64,000 bases of DNA from Piliocolobus tephrosceles (lineage: Eukaryota; Chordata; Mammalia; Primates; Cercopithecidae), in the NCBI RefSeq assembly GCF_002776525.5, contig NC_045441.1, forward strand, positions 92,031,298 through 92,095,297, given 5' to 3'. Below, piece after piece: positions 1 to 10,587 of the stretch. The notes under the pieces are model-generated. The model ran no database searches, had not been told where the DNA came from, and saw only the letters and a list, made by a program, of their open reading frames with translations. The translations under genes were made by a program, and so were the position numbers. The first letter of the stretch is position 1. The number at the start of each line of letters is the position of its first letter.

Positions 1-39
1 CAATTTACTTCATACAATTCTTGCCTTTTGTTTTTTCGG

Positions 40-69
40 TTTTTTTTTTTTTTTTTTTTTTTCCCCCCC
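40..69. repeat. Poly-T / poly-C tract
   Basis: About 23 T followed by seven C. It could be the poly-A tail of a minus-strand retrocopy, but the sequence to its right is not recognised as any retroelement or gene. Confidence 0.8.
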
Positions 70-911
70 AGAACTTTCCTCCTTAGAATAGCAGTGCAGG
101 GGCTTCCATTCCTGCCTATTCTACCCCCATCGATTCCTGAATGTGTTTTGCTTCCTCAAACATGGCTCTCAGCTTTCCATTCAACAACTATACCTGACAA
201 ATATTCAAGTGCTTTAACCAAGTTTGGAGTTGAGAGAAAACTGAGTTATGTAAAAGCAAGACTTGAGATAGAGGACATGAGAATCGCTCATGGCAATAAC
301 AGAGGGAAAAGAGAAGAAAACAGGAGAGATGAAGGAGATTATGGAGAAATAATTTGAGAGGATCTAGATGAGCCTGGGAATGTTACAATCAAACTTGCAG
401 TTTAGAAAGATCATTTTGGCAGCTATGTGAAGAAAGTTTTGAATTAAGAAAGACTAAAAGGAAGAAAAGGAGGACTTTATAGTAATGATTTATGTATGAT
501 ATTTGACAATAGCAATAAGGAAAACCAAAAAAATTCAGAGGCATTTGTGAGTCAATAGTTCTTGTCATTATTTAGAATAGTGATTATATTATTATAATAG
601 TATATATAGACAAAATTTTCTGGCTATTAGAAGGAAAACTTAATGACATTGTTATTTTCTTTGCCCACATAATTCCCAAAGGATTCGAGAACTGATTTCT
701 GGAAAAAAAAAAGGAAAAAAATTGAAAGAAATGCAGAAAAATTGTGCCTAAATTTGTGCGTATGTTACATTTGTGTGTATGAGAATCCAAACTTCAATCT
801 TAATTACTAAAAATCGTTTTTTAAAACATCCATTTCTTGACAAGGAAATTAGACATGATTTATGTACATTTTCTTCAGTTGGGTCTAATATGCTGTTAAA
901 CCTATCCACTG
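70..911. other. No recognised feature (about 840 bp)
   Basis: AT-rich sequence with short A-runs and no recognised gene or repeat. Open frames here are short and have no recognisable domain. A segment near 385-440 faintly recalls an old interspersed repeat but cannot be named. Confidence 0.5.
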
Positions 912-1118
912 TTTTTTTGGAGACTTTTTGCTCTGTGATCTAGGCTGGAATGCAGTGGTATGATCACAGCTTACTGCAGCCTCAATTTCATGGGCTCAAG
1001 TAATCCTCCCATCCCAGCCTCCCCAGTGGCTGGGACTACAGGTGTGCACCACCATACCCAGCTAATTTTTTAATTTTTTGTCTAAACTGGGTCTCACTGT
1101 CTTGCCCAAGCTGGTCCC
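912..1118 (-). mobile_element. AluJ-like SINE, incomplete, antisense
   Basis: Antisense Alu beginning in a short T-run, with degenerate versions of the usual blocks (GCTGGAATGCAGTGG, ACTGCAGCCTCAA, GCTGGGACTACAGG). Many substitutions and loss of the final CCTCCCAAAGTGCTGGG block indicate an old, truncated AluJ-grade copy. Confidence 0.85.
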
Positions 1119-1989
1119 TGATTTCTTAAGTTCAGTCATTTTATACTTTTTTTAAGTCTCGAATTTCCATTTGGTTCTTTTTTAATGGTATCAAATTCTT
1201 TGCCAAAAAGCTCAATATTGACTTTAATTACTTGAACAAAAAATTATTTTACAAATTCATTTATTGTATTTCTAATATTTGCACCAACTGAATCATTGAC
1301 TAATCTGCTTCCGCCCACTATATTTTTTTCAATTATCTTTTGATCCAATTATTTTATCTTTTCTTTAGACATGCTATTTATTTTTGACTGAGAATAAGGA
1401 ATTGTATTCCACACATGGAAACCAAGTAAAAGCAGGGAAAGAAGAAATATTTTTAAACACGTAAAAGGAAAACATACAGCAAATTCAGATTTATCTTATT
1501 ACACTTAGTCACTATTTTACAACATTTCCCACACAGGTCAAGGTTTTAGATGGCTTCCATGAGTTCACGGGCTCACTAGAAAGCCCACAAAGACTTCTGA
1601 ACCTCATGACCAGCGGGAAGATAAGGTGAGTAGAGACCAAGAAGCGACTCCCTCACAGGTGAAAAGTATTGGACAGTTGCAATCCAGGATCAAAGAAGCT
1701 GCAAGTTTGTTATTAGAGAGAACCATCAAAAAGTTCAAGTCTAAAAGTAGACTACTGTTATCACTAGGAAAAATTGGGAAGCGTTTGTAGGTAGAGGTTA
1801 AAGAGGTTTAAAAATTGCTGATGACAAGGGCAACTAGAAAGTTCAAGTACCAATAGCTTCACAAATTACCCCCATGGAGTTAAGTTCAGCAATCAAGGAA
1901 CAGAATCAAGAATTACAAGGAACTATCCCTTTCATATGTATATTTCAATTCTGATCATTTATCATGCACTAAATGAGTCATCAGTATTT
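1119..1989. other. No recognised feature (about 870 bp)
   Basis: AT-rich non-coding sequence. 1130-1400 has an antisense-L1 flavour but no block diagnostic enough to assign. No open frame of note. Confidence 0.4.
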
Positions 1990-2304
1990 CTCACCTTGAC
2001 CATAGCAATCACATTTTAACTTACTCGTCTCTGTGCTTCCACTTTTGTCCTGCTGCAGTTTATTGTTCATAAAGCAGAAAGGTCCTTTAAAATGTAGGAA
2101 TGATCATGTCATATCCTGGCCCAAACCATTCAATGACTTCCCATAACAATCATAATAAAATGTACACTCTTCATCATAGCCTGCAAGGATCCTACAGAAC
2201 CTGGCCCTTGACTACCTCACCCATTCTGCATGTCATCCAACCTTCTGTAGCCACATTGGCCTCCTCAGTTCATGCCGGTTTATTGTTTTATTTTTCTTCA
2301 TAAT
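1990..2304 (+). mobile_element. L2 LINE fragment, left part
   Basis: Sense L2 3'-region sequence: the stretch with ATGTCATATCCTGGCCC, then CTACAGAACCTGGCCC and CTACCTCACCC matches the L2 block encoding the end of its ORF. It is interrupted by the MaLR LTR at 2310-2703 and appears to resume afterwards. L2 is an ancient mammalian LINE; this copy is non-functional. Confidence 0.75.
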
Positions 2305-2309
2305 ACTTG

Positions 2310-2703
2310 TGTGTTAGACCATTCTTCCAATGCTATAAGGAATTACCTGAGGCTGGGTAATTCATAAGAAAAGAGGTTTACTTGGCTCATGGTTCTGGAG
2401 ACTGTACAGAAGTATAGTGGTATCCACTTCTGGGGATGCCTCAGGAAGCTTCTAATCATGGCAGAAGGTGAAGCTGGCATGTAAAATGCAAAAACAGGAG
2501 CAAGAAAGAGAGAGGGAGAGAGAGGTGAGGGGAGGTGCCACACACCTATCTCTTGAGAACTCACTCACTATCCTGAAAACAGCACCAAGACATGAGGGAT
2601 CCACCCCCATAATCTAAACATCTCCCACCAGGCCAAGCCTCCAGCATTAGGTATTATATTTTCAACATCAATTTGGGTGGGGACACATATCTAAACTAGA
2701 TCA
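2310..2703 (-). mobile_element. ERVL-MaLR solo LTR (MST/MLT1A grade), antisense
   Basis: A 394-bp element starting TGTGTTAGACCATTCTTCC and ending GGGGACACATATCTAAAC...TCA, the reverse complement of a MaLR LTR (TG...CA ends). Internal landmarks: CTGAGGCTGGGTAATTC, CTTCTAATCATGGCAGAAGG, CTCACTCACTATC, CTCCCACCAGGCC. Flanks ACTTG (2305-2309) and ACTTA (2704-2708) fit a 5-bp target duplication with one mismatch. No internal region remains, so this is a solo LTR. Confidence 0.9.
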
Positions 2704-2830
2704 ACTTATGTCCACCAGAACTTGTGTAATAGATTTATTTGTTTTTTTTTCTTCTACTAAGATCTCCAAGAGCAGGCAATTTGTTGAGTCTGTTGCTCTC
2801 TTCAGGAAAGTAAAAGATTGACTGGAAAAA
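2704..2830 (+). mobile_element. L2 LINE fragment, right part
   Basis: Continues the L2 of 1990-2304 beyond the MaLR insertion. It resembles the L2 3' segment around the 'ccactagaatgtaagctcc...gggcaggga' block, here CTAAGATCTCCAAGAGCAGG. Assignment depends partly on the contiguity argument. Confidence 0.55.
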
Positions 2831-3300
2831 AGGAAGTGCTCAGCACATCTGCGTAAAATTAATTACTGAATTAGAAGATGAGAGGTACATGAATACAAGG
2901 AGGGAGAGCCGAAGGATGCTGGTCAGATACTAAACACCTTCATATCAGTTAAGTTCAGAGAACTGGAGGGAAATTGAAGTGAAAGAGCGTCCAGTAGCTG
3001 TTACTGAGCTGGGGAATCAGGATTTCATTCCAATTCTCAGCTAGGGGATAAACCCGAGACTACAGATACACTTCCTTTATTGGCCTTAGTTCCTAAGGAC
3101 TAGAGGCAGGCTTGGGTCTCCAGGTTGTCAGGGTGAGCTTGGCGTTATGGTAGGGGAAAATATCAATAAATTTAGCTGCGAGTTCTACTGAAGACAGAAG
3201 CAGATAAGAAAGAACTGTTAGGAGAAGCCTAATAGATGTGAAAGAAGCCAATTCTTGCTGATTTTCCCAGCATTCTCCCCTCTCATAAGAATCCTAGAGG

Positions 3301-3338
3301 TTTATTCATGACAAAGAACTTTATTCATGACAAAGAGA
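3301..3338. repeat. Tandem duplication of a 19-bp unit
   Basis: TTTATTCATGACAAAGAAC is followed immediately by a second copy differing only in its last two bases (AAGAGA against AAGAAC). Confidence 0.9.
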
Positions 3339-4066
3339 CACTTCCAATAGTTTGTTCACACCCAGGAAATTAAAATAGGCCCAAGAGAGAATAGACATAT
3401 TATGTTCTGGAAATGGTTGTGCTACACAATGAGTAGTTGAAACCACAGGCTGGGGCTGCATGGTGAATCCAATCAGTTGAGCAGGAACTGGTCTCTTTTT
3501 CACAGTAACAGGAGAATGGTTGAAAAAATGTATTACTACTCAAAACATACACATAATTAATATTTCAGCCTAGTTTTGCCTCCAGGTTTTTTTTTGCTAT
3601 TCTCAAGGAGTAAGAGTGGTTACTTCTTATAAAAGGGTTATGATTTCTGTCTTTAAAAAAGTAATACACAGTGTGTGACCATTGGAAATGATCTAGCGTT
3701 AGGAGCCACTCATATGCAAAGCCAACTTTTTAAAAAAGGGTTAGAAACCTGCTTACAATCTTTTCTGACTTCAAACTGCATCATAAAACTAGTCAAGCTT
3801 AACTTAGTGACGTGCGTGTCCATTTATAAAGGCAGTGAAGTTTAGGATCATTTTTCTTTACCCTATCAAAATCATGATTTATAATCTGACTCTTTGTTCA
3901 AAATGTTAACAGTAAAAGTAAAAATATACTTTACTCATTGCTTTTTATATTATTTCTATAGAGCTCAGCATATGAGAAATACAGTGTCCCATGATAACAA
4001 GCAAGTTGTCCACCATAAATAACAAAAATTAAAACATAAATACAGGTGACTTTTAAGAACAAAGTC

Positions 4067-4109
4067 TGAAAGGAGGGAGAAAGGGAGGGAAGGAAGCAGG
4101 GGAAACAGG
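4067..4109. repeat. Purine-rich (GGGA/GGAA) low-complexity patch
   Basis: Short run of G and A with GGGAGGGAAGGAAG-type units. Low complexity, no coding content. Confidence 0.7.
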
Positions 4110-4792
4110 TATAAATATTATGGGCTAAATAAATAAATACTATGGGCTCTGCTCTTTTTCCTTTCTATGAACATTTTTCAGAAGTCTAAGCTTATTGGAA
4201 ATTTCTCACAGTTTAGAAGCAAGGGTACAGAAGAAAGATATGAGGAAATGGCAAGAAAAGTAAAACTAGGAAACACTGGAGTATTTAATGAAGACTGGGG
4301 GAGAACATAGAGATGGTGTTTTACTTTCCTCCAATCTCCCCAATATTACCTCAGAATTCTTTTCAAAGACTAACGTTTGGTTTTGTTTCACTTCTCTATT
4401 TTTGCTGCTTTTCTGTATTTTATTTATCTTTTCTATTTTTATTATATAATTTATTATTGTTGTTGTTTATGTTATTTATTTCTTTTGTTATGTTCTTTTT
4501 CCAGCTTCTTACGTTGAATTCTTGGTTTGTTCTTTCCTTTACTTGTTTAGACAAAAATATACTTATAAATTTATTTGAAAATTTATAAAACAGTACACTT
4601 CCCTCTAAGTAGTACTTTAGCTTTGTCTTTCAAATTTTGACAAGTGGTGCCTTAAGTATTACAAATAGTGTAAATTAAATTAAATAATTTAAATAAATTA
4701 TAATATTTGTTGATCCCCTTTATTATTTTAAGCACAGAGGTTATTTAAAATTATGCTATTTAGTTTTCAAATGGATTGAATGTTTGGCTACA

Positions 4793-5101
4793 TTTTTTTA
4801 TTGTTGTTGTTGTGGTTGAGATGGAGTCTCACTGTGTCACCCAGGCTTGAGTGCAGTGGCACGATCTCAGCTCACTGCAACCTCCAACTCCCAGGTTCAA
4901 GCGATTCTCCTGCGTCACCCTCCCAAGTAGCTGGGACTATAGGCATCCACCACCACACCCGACTAATTTTTGTATTTTTAGTAGAGACGGGGTTTCACAA
5001 TCTTAGCCAAGCTTGTCTTGAACTCCTGACCTGGTGATCCGTCCATTACATTCAGACTTCCAAAGTGCTGGGATTACAGGCATGAGCCACCATGCCCGCC
5101 C
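4793..5101 (-). mobile_element. AluS SINE, near full length, antisense
   Basis: Antisense Alu with a T-rich start containing TTG repeats (decayed tail), then GAGATGGAGTCTCACTGTG, GGCACGATCTCAGCTCACTG, GTATTTTTAGTAGAGACGGGG and CCAAAGTGCTGGGATTACAG. Both arms present. S-grade by the intact TAGTAGAGACGGGGTTTCAC block with moderate decay. Confidence 0.93.
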
Positions 5102-5227
5102 AAAATCTTGGTTTTTAATTTATAATTTTACTACACTAAATTAAAGAATATAAAGTCAAAATTTTTATTCTATGGAATGAATTGAAATTTTCATTATAAT
5201 ACTTTTTCTCCTCTTCCTCTCTTTCTA

Positions 5228-6958
5228 GAGTTTTTAAAAAATCACATGAAACTCAAATAGCATACAATTAAGCATTTTGAAATGTATAATTCAGTGACAT
5301 TTAGCCCATTCACAATGTTGTGCAAGACCATGGCTCTCCAGTTCCAAAACCTTTCTTCATCCCAGAACAATACTCTGTATCCATTAAAAACTCCCCCTCC
5401 ACTCTCCTCTCATCCCCTGGCAACTACTAATCTGTTTGCTGTCTCTATGAATTTACCTGTCCTGCATATTTCATATAAAAGGAATGGTTTCATGCATGGC
5501 TTCTTTTCCTTAGCATGTTTTTGTGGTTCATCCAAATTTTAGCAGGTATCAGTACTTCATTACCTTTTATGAACGAATAATATTCTATAGCATATATGGA
5601 CCACAATTTATCCATTCATCTCTCATCTCATCTCTTCTTAATCATTTTTCTAACTTTTGGCGATTATGAATAATGTATGAAAGTTTCTGTGTGGACATAT
5701 GATTTTATTCCTCCTGGGCATACACTTAAAATGAAATTGCAGGGTCATATGGTATTTACATATGTAATTTTTTGAGGCACCACCAAATTGTTTCCCACAG
5801 TAGCTGCATCATTTTACGTCCCCACCCATGTACAAAAGTTCTGCATTCTCCACAATATTTGCCACATTTGGCTGTTTAATTATACCCATCACAGTAGGTA
5901 TGAAGTGATATCTCATTGTAGTACTGATTTGCATATCTTTAATTACCATTTATGTTGAACATCATTTCTTGTGCTCATTGCCCATTTGTACATTTTCTTT
6001 GAAAAAATGTATATTTATGTCCTCTACCCATTATTTTTATTGAATTGTCCATCTTTTTCTTCTTGAGTTGTTTTCATTAGATTGGTGCAAAAGTAGTTGC
6101 AGTTTTGCCATTACTCTTAGTGGCAAAAACTGGAATAACTTTTGCACCAACCTAATATATATTCTCCATACTAATTCCTTATCAGATATATGATTTGCAA
6201 ATGTTTTCTGTGATTCTGTAGGTTGTCTTTTCACTTTCTTGATGAGGTCCTTTGGTGCACAAACATTTTTAATTTTCATGAGGTCAAATCCATCTATTTA
6301 TTCTTTATTGCTTGTGATTTTGGTGTCAAATCTAAAAATCTATTGCCAAATCCGAGGTCATCAAGATTTACCCTTATGTTTTCTTCTAATGATTTTATAG
6401 TCTTAACTCTTATATTTAGATTGATCCATTTTGAGTTAATTTTTATATATGCAGTAAAGGAACAGTTCAAATGTACTATTTTGCATGGTTATCCAGTTGT
6501 TCCAGCACCATTTGTTAAAGAGACTATCTTTTTTCTCATTGAAGAGCTTAGCACCTTGCCAAAAGTTACTTGGCCATAGATGTTTGGGTTTATTTCAGGA
6601 CTCTTAATTCTATTCTGTTCGTCTATACGTCTATCATTTTGCCAGTACCACACTCTTATGGTTACTGTAGCCTTGCCATTAATTTTGACATTAGAAAGCA
6701 TGAGTCCTCCAAAATTCTTTTTCTTTCTCAATAGTGTTTGGCTATTTAGAGCCCCTTGTAATTCCATATGAATTTTAGGGTTAGCTTTTCCATTTTTGGA
6801 AAAAAGGAGGGCACTGGAATTTTAATGGGTATTACATTGTGTCTGTAGATCACTTTGAAAATAATTGCCATCTCAACATTATTAAGACTTTCAATCCATG
6901 AACATGGGGCATCTTTCCATGACATTATTTTCTAATGAACTATTTTAGTAAATATTCA
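5228..6958 (-). mobile_element. L1M LINE, 3' UTR and ORF2 3' half, antisense
   Basis: Antisense mammalian-wide L1: 3' UTR (5228 to about 5900, with CTGTTTGCTGTCTCTATGAATT and CATATAAAAGGAATGG) followed by antisense ORF2, including CTTATCAGATATATGATTTGC, GTTGTCTTTTCACTTTCTTGATG and CAGTTGTTCCAGCACCATTTG. Every frame is interrupted. A MADE1 transposon splits the L1 at 6077-6155, so the L1 is older than that insertion. Confidence 0.88.
6077..6155. mobile_element. MADE1 mariner-type MITE
   Basis: A 79-bp near-perfect palindrome: starts TTAGATTGGTGCAAAAGTAG and ends AACTTTTGCACCAACCTAA, the terminal inverted repeats of MADE1, with centre GCCATTACTCTTAGTGGC. Mariner elements insert at TA: the right flank is TA, the left reads CA, probably mutated. 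Known biology: MADE1 transcripts fold into the hairpins that gave rise to the primate miR-548 family. Whether this copy is transcribed cannot be seen from sequence. Confidence 0.93.
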
Positions 6959-6979
6959 GCGTATGCTTAAATAAAGTAT

Positions 6980-7260
6980 ATTCTGTTTATTGACCATGGA
7001 ATATATATTATATACATAATAACTCAAACCTTTAATTGAACAGATTTCTAGTAATCTCCAATTTATTTTCTGTCTATTTTATTCTATCTCTTCCTGAGAA
7101 GCATAGGTTGATATCTTCAACCTTAATTGTTGGTTTATCTCTTGACATTCTTGTCAGTTGTTTTATATAATTTGAGGCCATATTGTTGAGTGAACATATG
7201 TTCAATTGATTATATACCTTTGTTCATTATTTTTTATTTTTACTATTATATATAACACCC
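6980..7260 (-). mobile_element. L1 ORF2 fragment, antisense
   Basis: Sequence such as CCAATTTATTTTCTGTCTATTTTATTCTATC followed by a degenerate TTGTTGGTTTATCTCTTGACATTC resembles antisense L1M ORF2 upstream of the piece ending at 6958. It probably belongs to the same element after an internal deletion. Confidence 0.55.
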
Positions 7261-7351
7261 CTTTGTAGAAAAGTAATATAAAATAGTACATAAATGAAAT
7301 CACAGTCTTTAAACCTGGAGTCCAAACTGCCATTCTTTCACTTTCTTTTGA

Positions 7352-7481
7352 AATTAGCTTCATTTTTATGAGTACCTTGTTTTTTCTGCCTACAGTTAAT
7401 CCACCTTAACTTTTCATGTATCAAGTTGTTTTTCATGTATCAAGTGTAATTTTTGCAGCTTCTTTAACTTCTGAATTTCTT
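7352..7481. repeat. Direct duplication, copy 1 (130 bp)
   Basis: About 91% identical by eye (some 12 mismatches in 130) to 8476-8605, in the same orientation, 1124 bp apart. Contains TTGTTTTTTCTGCCTACAG, which has the form of a 3' splice site, and an internal near-repeat of TTTTCATGTATCAAGT. The AluJ T-run begins right after it. Confidence 0.9.
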
Positions 7482-7482
7482 A

Positions 7483-7655
7483 CTTTTTTTTTTTTTTTTA
7501 AAAAGAGGTAAGTTCTTACTCTGTGACCTAGGCTGGAGTGCAGTGGCACCATCATAGCTCACTGTAACCTCAAACCCCTGGGCGCAAGTGATCCTCCCAC
7601 ATCACCCTCCCAAGTACCTAAGACTAGAGGCATGCACCACTACATCTGGCTTATT
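7483..7655 (-). mobile_element. AluJ SINE, first part, antisense
   Basis: T-run then GGCTGGAGTGCAGTGGCACC, CTGTAACCTCAAACCCC, ACTAGAGGCATGCACC and CATCTGGCTTATT. Old AluJ-grade copy whose middle A/T-rich linker received the young AluY at 7685; it resumes at about 8003. Confidence 0.88.
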
Positions 7656-7684
7656 AAAAAAAAAAAAAAAAAAAAAAAAATGTA

Positions 7685-7995
7685 GGCTGGGCGCGGTGGC
7701 TCAAGCCTGTAATCCTAGCACTTTGGGAGGCCGAGACAGGCGGATCACGAGGTCAGGAGATCGAGACCTTCCTGGTTAACCCGGTGAAACCCCGTCTCTA
7801 CTAAAAAAATAGAAAAAAAACAACTAGCCGGGCGAGGTGGCAGGCGCCTGCAGTCCCAGCTACTCAGGAGGCTGAGGCAGGAGAATGGCCTAAACTCGGG
7901 AGGCGGAGCTTGCAGTGAGCTGAGATCTGGCCACTGCACTCCAGCCTGGGCGACAGAGCGAGACTCCTTCTCAAAAAAAAAAAAAAAAAAAAAAA
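7685..7995 (+). mobile_element. AluY SINE, Old World monkey type, full length
   Basis: Full sense Alu from GGCTGGGCGCGGTGGCTCAA to a pure A tail of about 23. Variants typical of Old World monkey AluY: CTCAAGCCTGTAATCC, GCCGGGCGAGGTGGCAGGCG, and GAGATCTGGCCACTGCACTCC in place of the human CGCG form. Low divergence points to an insertion on the Old World monkey lineage. It sits in the A-rich linker of an older AluJ, so clear target duplications cannot be read. Confidence 0.93.
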
Positions 7996-8002
7996 TATAT
8001 AT

Positions 8003-8124
8003 ATTGTAGAATCAGGGTCTCACTACGCTGCCAAGCTAGTCTTGAATGCCTGGCCTCAAACAATCCTCCTGCCTTGACCCTCCAAAGCACTGAGGTTACA
8101 GATGTGAGCCACTACCCCAGGCCT
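8003..8124 (-). mobile_element. AluJ SINE, second part, antisense
   Basis: Continues the AluJ of 7483-7655: TTGTAGAATCAGGGTCTCACTACG, CTCAAACAATCCTCCTGCC, CCAAAGCACTGAGGTTACAG, GTGAGCCACTACCCCAGGCC. Confidence 0.87.
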
Positions 8125-8475
8125 GAAATATCAATACTGCTGTCTCAAAATTATTGCAAGAATTAAGTAAGGAATCACAGATATAAGGTTTATTATGGTA
8201 GTTATGGAGTACTACTATCTCTACTAACCTGATCTCTTCACCTGAAATACTCTTACTTACTCATCGTGTGACAATAACTCATGTTCTCAACTCATTTTCA
8301 GAATAACTTCTCTCCTCGTGAATAACCGAGGAGCCTGAATAATTGACTCTATCCTTTGAAACCTATACCCTGAACATGTTTCAGTAATAATTCTGTGACT
8401 ATAATTCTGTGTCTCATTCTCTTTTTAAGACTGAAAGATATGTAAGGAAAAGTCTGTATCTTCCATATTTATGGC

Positions 8476-8605
8476 AATTAGCCTCATTTTTATGAGTAAC
8501 TTGTTTTTTCTGCCTACAGTTAATCTACCTTTACTTTTCATATATCAAGTTGCTTTTCATATATCAAGTGTGATCTTGGCAGCTTCTCTAACTTCTGAAT
8601 TTCTT
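8476..8605. repeat. Direct duplication, copy 2 (130 bp)
   Basis: Partner of 7352-7481, keeping the same splice-acceptor-like tract (ends at 8519) and the internal TTTTCATATATCAAGT pair. The flanks of the two copies are unlike each other. Confidence 0.9.
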
Positions 8606-8618
8606 TCCTTTTTTTTCA

Positions 8619-8675
8619 AGATATATACATACATATGTATCAAATATATATATTCGAGAGAGAGATATATATATC
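8619..8675. repeat. (TA)n/(GA)n low-complexity tract
   Basis: Alternating TA with ACAT and a short GAGAGAGA core; contains small palindromes such as ACATATGT. Confidence 0.85.
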
Positions 8676-8751
8676 CTAATATGATATCTAGCAATTTTTA
8701 CCAGCATGCTTTCTGTAGAATTAATAAATAAATGATATGATTGGTCTACAA

Positions 8752-8935
8752 TAGCACTGTCCATAAAATTTCTGCAATAATGAATGTATTTTATATCCAT
8801 GCTGCCCAATATTGTAGCAAATAGCCACATTTGGCTATTAACCACTTGATATGTGGTTAGTGTGAGTGAAGAACTGAATATTAATATATTTCATTTTTTA
8901 TTAATTTTAATTTTAATCACCACATCTGGCCTAAG
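8752..8935 (+). mobile_element. hAT-Charlie nonautonomous DNA transposon relic
   Basis: Starts TAGCACTGTCC and contains TGCTGCCCAATATTGTAGC, AATAGCCACATTTGGCTATT and GTGAGTGAAGAACTGAAT, the hallmark blocks of the Charlie-derived MITEs built around 'ctgtccaatag' and 'agccacatgtggct'. The exact MER family is not assigned. The right terminus is eroded. Confidence 0.75.
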
Positions 8936-8984
8936 ATTACTATTTCATATAATATATGTCTTCCATGCTTATGTTGTAAGTCAC

Positions 8985-9537
8985 GTAGTTCAGTAAACTC
9001 TCCATTAGCTTCGCATCTCATTCAGAGTAAAAGCCAAAGTCCTCATATTGACGTCAAAGGACCTACACATTAGGGTTCTGTCATCTATAATTCCTCTCTG
9101 ACCTCTCCCCTACCTCTCCACCACAGCCGCAATGGCTTCCTTGCTGTCACACTCTCACCTCCACACCTCCAGATCTCTCCTCAGTCCTTCCCTTGCTCAA
9201 AAATTCTTCCTTTAGGTATCCCCAGGGTTCCCTCCCTCAATTTCTTCAGGTCTTTACTTAAGTGATAGCTTCTGAATAAAGTCTTGAGATCTCATCATCA
9301 AAAAATTTTACCTGCTTCCTTATAATCTACCCCTCTTCCCTGTTCATTTTTCTCCATAGAAACTGTCTGGTAAACTCTAATTATTTACCTTGTTTATTGT
9401 CTATGACCACCCACTAGAATTCTGCTCACAAGAGTGGGGACCATTTTTTTCTGTTTATTCATTACTATATCCCCAACTGCTAGAATAATGCTTTACATAG
9501 TTAGCGTTCAGCTAATATTTGTTGAATGAATGAACAG
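8985..9537 (+). mobile_element. L2 LINE, 3' end
   Basis: Sense L2 through to its 3' terminus: AGAGTAAAAGCCAAAGTCC, CTTCAGGTCTTTACTTAAGTG, CTTGTTTATTGTCTATGACC, CACTAGAATTCTGCTC, and the terminal ATATTTGTTGAATGAATGAA. One of the better-preserved L2 copies here; no open frame survives. Confidence 0.88.
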
Positions 9538-10587
9538 GCATACTGACAAATTTATGAACAATTTAAAAAATCAGACAGAGAGTTGTACCTTAACAGTGCT
9601 TGCTCCTTGAATCTATTCCAAATTTTATGTCAAAATTCAATGAGTTGACCTTATACAAATTTCAGAATCCCAGCATTACAAGAAACCCTGCAAAATGGCA
9701 TGAACAAATTAAAACGATAGGGAGGCTGATTTCTATCACCCTAACCTATTATATTTCAAGAGCTTACCCCTTCAGAAATTTTTCTATAGTCATCTGGAAA
9801 TGTAACAGAAGAACTGAAATAAATTTTGGTTTTGTAGATACTTCTTACAAGCAAATAATGATTTCAGATTTATGTTCTCTTCAATTTTACAGTTACTACT
9901 TATGTATCTTTAAATGTGTTATGATTGTGCTATTGTAGATATATTTTGAGTTTCATGGCACACTGTGTTCAGTTTTTGGGTGTTATTTGTTTGTTTTGCT
10001 TTCATTTATTTCTGTGTTCCATTTTTAGGATATAAAGTTTTATACTACAGCTGGGATAGTACTTTCTACTTCATCTCATTCTTCCTTCTGAAACCAACTC
10101 CAAATTTAAGCTCATCAAACATGCAAAAGGCATTAAGAACAGTAGATATATCTGCTTCCCCTACTATTATTCTTATCCAAGTGTTTAGGAAAAGCTCAAA
10201 TACCCAGCTAGTTCAAAAGCTGTGTTAATCACTGTTTTGACTGATTCAGGCCTGAGCAAGTATGGCTTCTGTTATTGTCCTGGAATGCTGACACCCAGGT
10301 TCATTAAAACAGTACACCTGTGTTAGGGAGTGTATAGACCTCTTCAAGTATATGCATAGCAGAAAAGAAAAAACAAACCAGACATCCCAAACATTATCCA
10401 AATTTTAGACATTCAACCAAAATCAGTAGATAATAGAACTATAAAAAGAAATCTCTGAGAGTAATTGTGATTATGTATCCTATCCATTACCTATAGTCTG
10501 GGAATATGTTTTGCAAAGTAATTATTTTCAGTCCGAAAACGGACCTATGGAAAAGTTAAGAAGTGGCTAAATCCCAAGGATGTGTGT
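9538..10587. other. No recognised feature (about 1.05 kb)
   Basis: AT-rich. Open frames at 9600-9938 and 9965-10228 have no recognisable domain, low-complexity hydrophobic composition and no supporting signals; regarded as chance. Confidence 0.5.

Larger units (their letters stand above)
2831..4790. other. Mostly unrecognised sequence with two simple-sequence patches
   Basis: No gene or interspersed repeat recognised. It contains the 19-bp tandem pair at 3301-3338 and a purine-rich patch at 4067-4109; 4370-4590 is strongly T-rich and gives a hydrophobic, low-complexity open frame with no coding signal. Confidence 0.5.

Noticed and set aside
28..357. 109-codon frame starting with a poly-Phe run
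   Set aside because: The start lies in a homopolymer T-run; no domain, no promoter or splice context.
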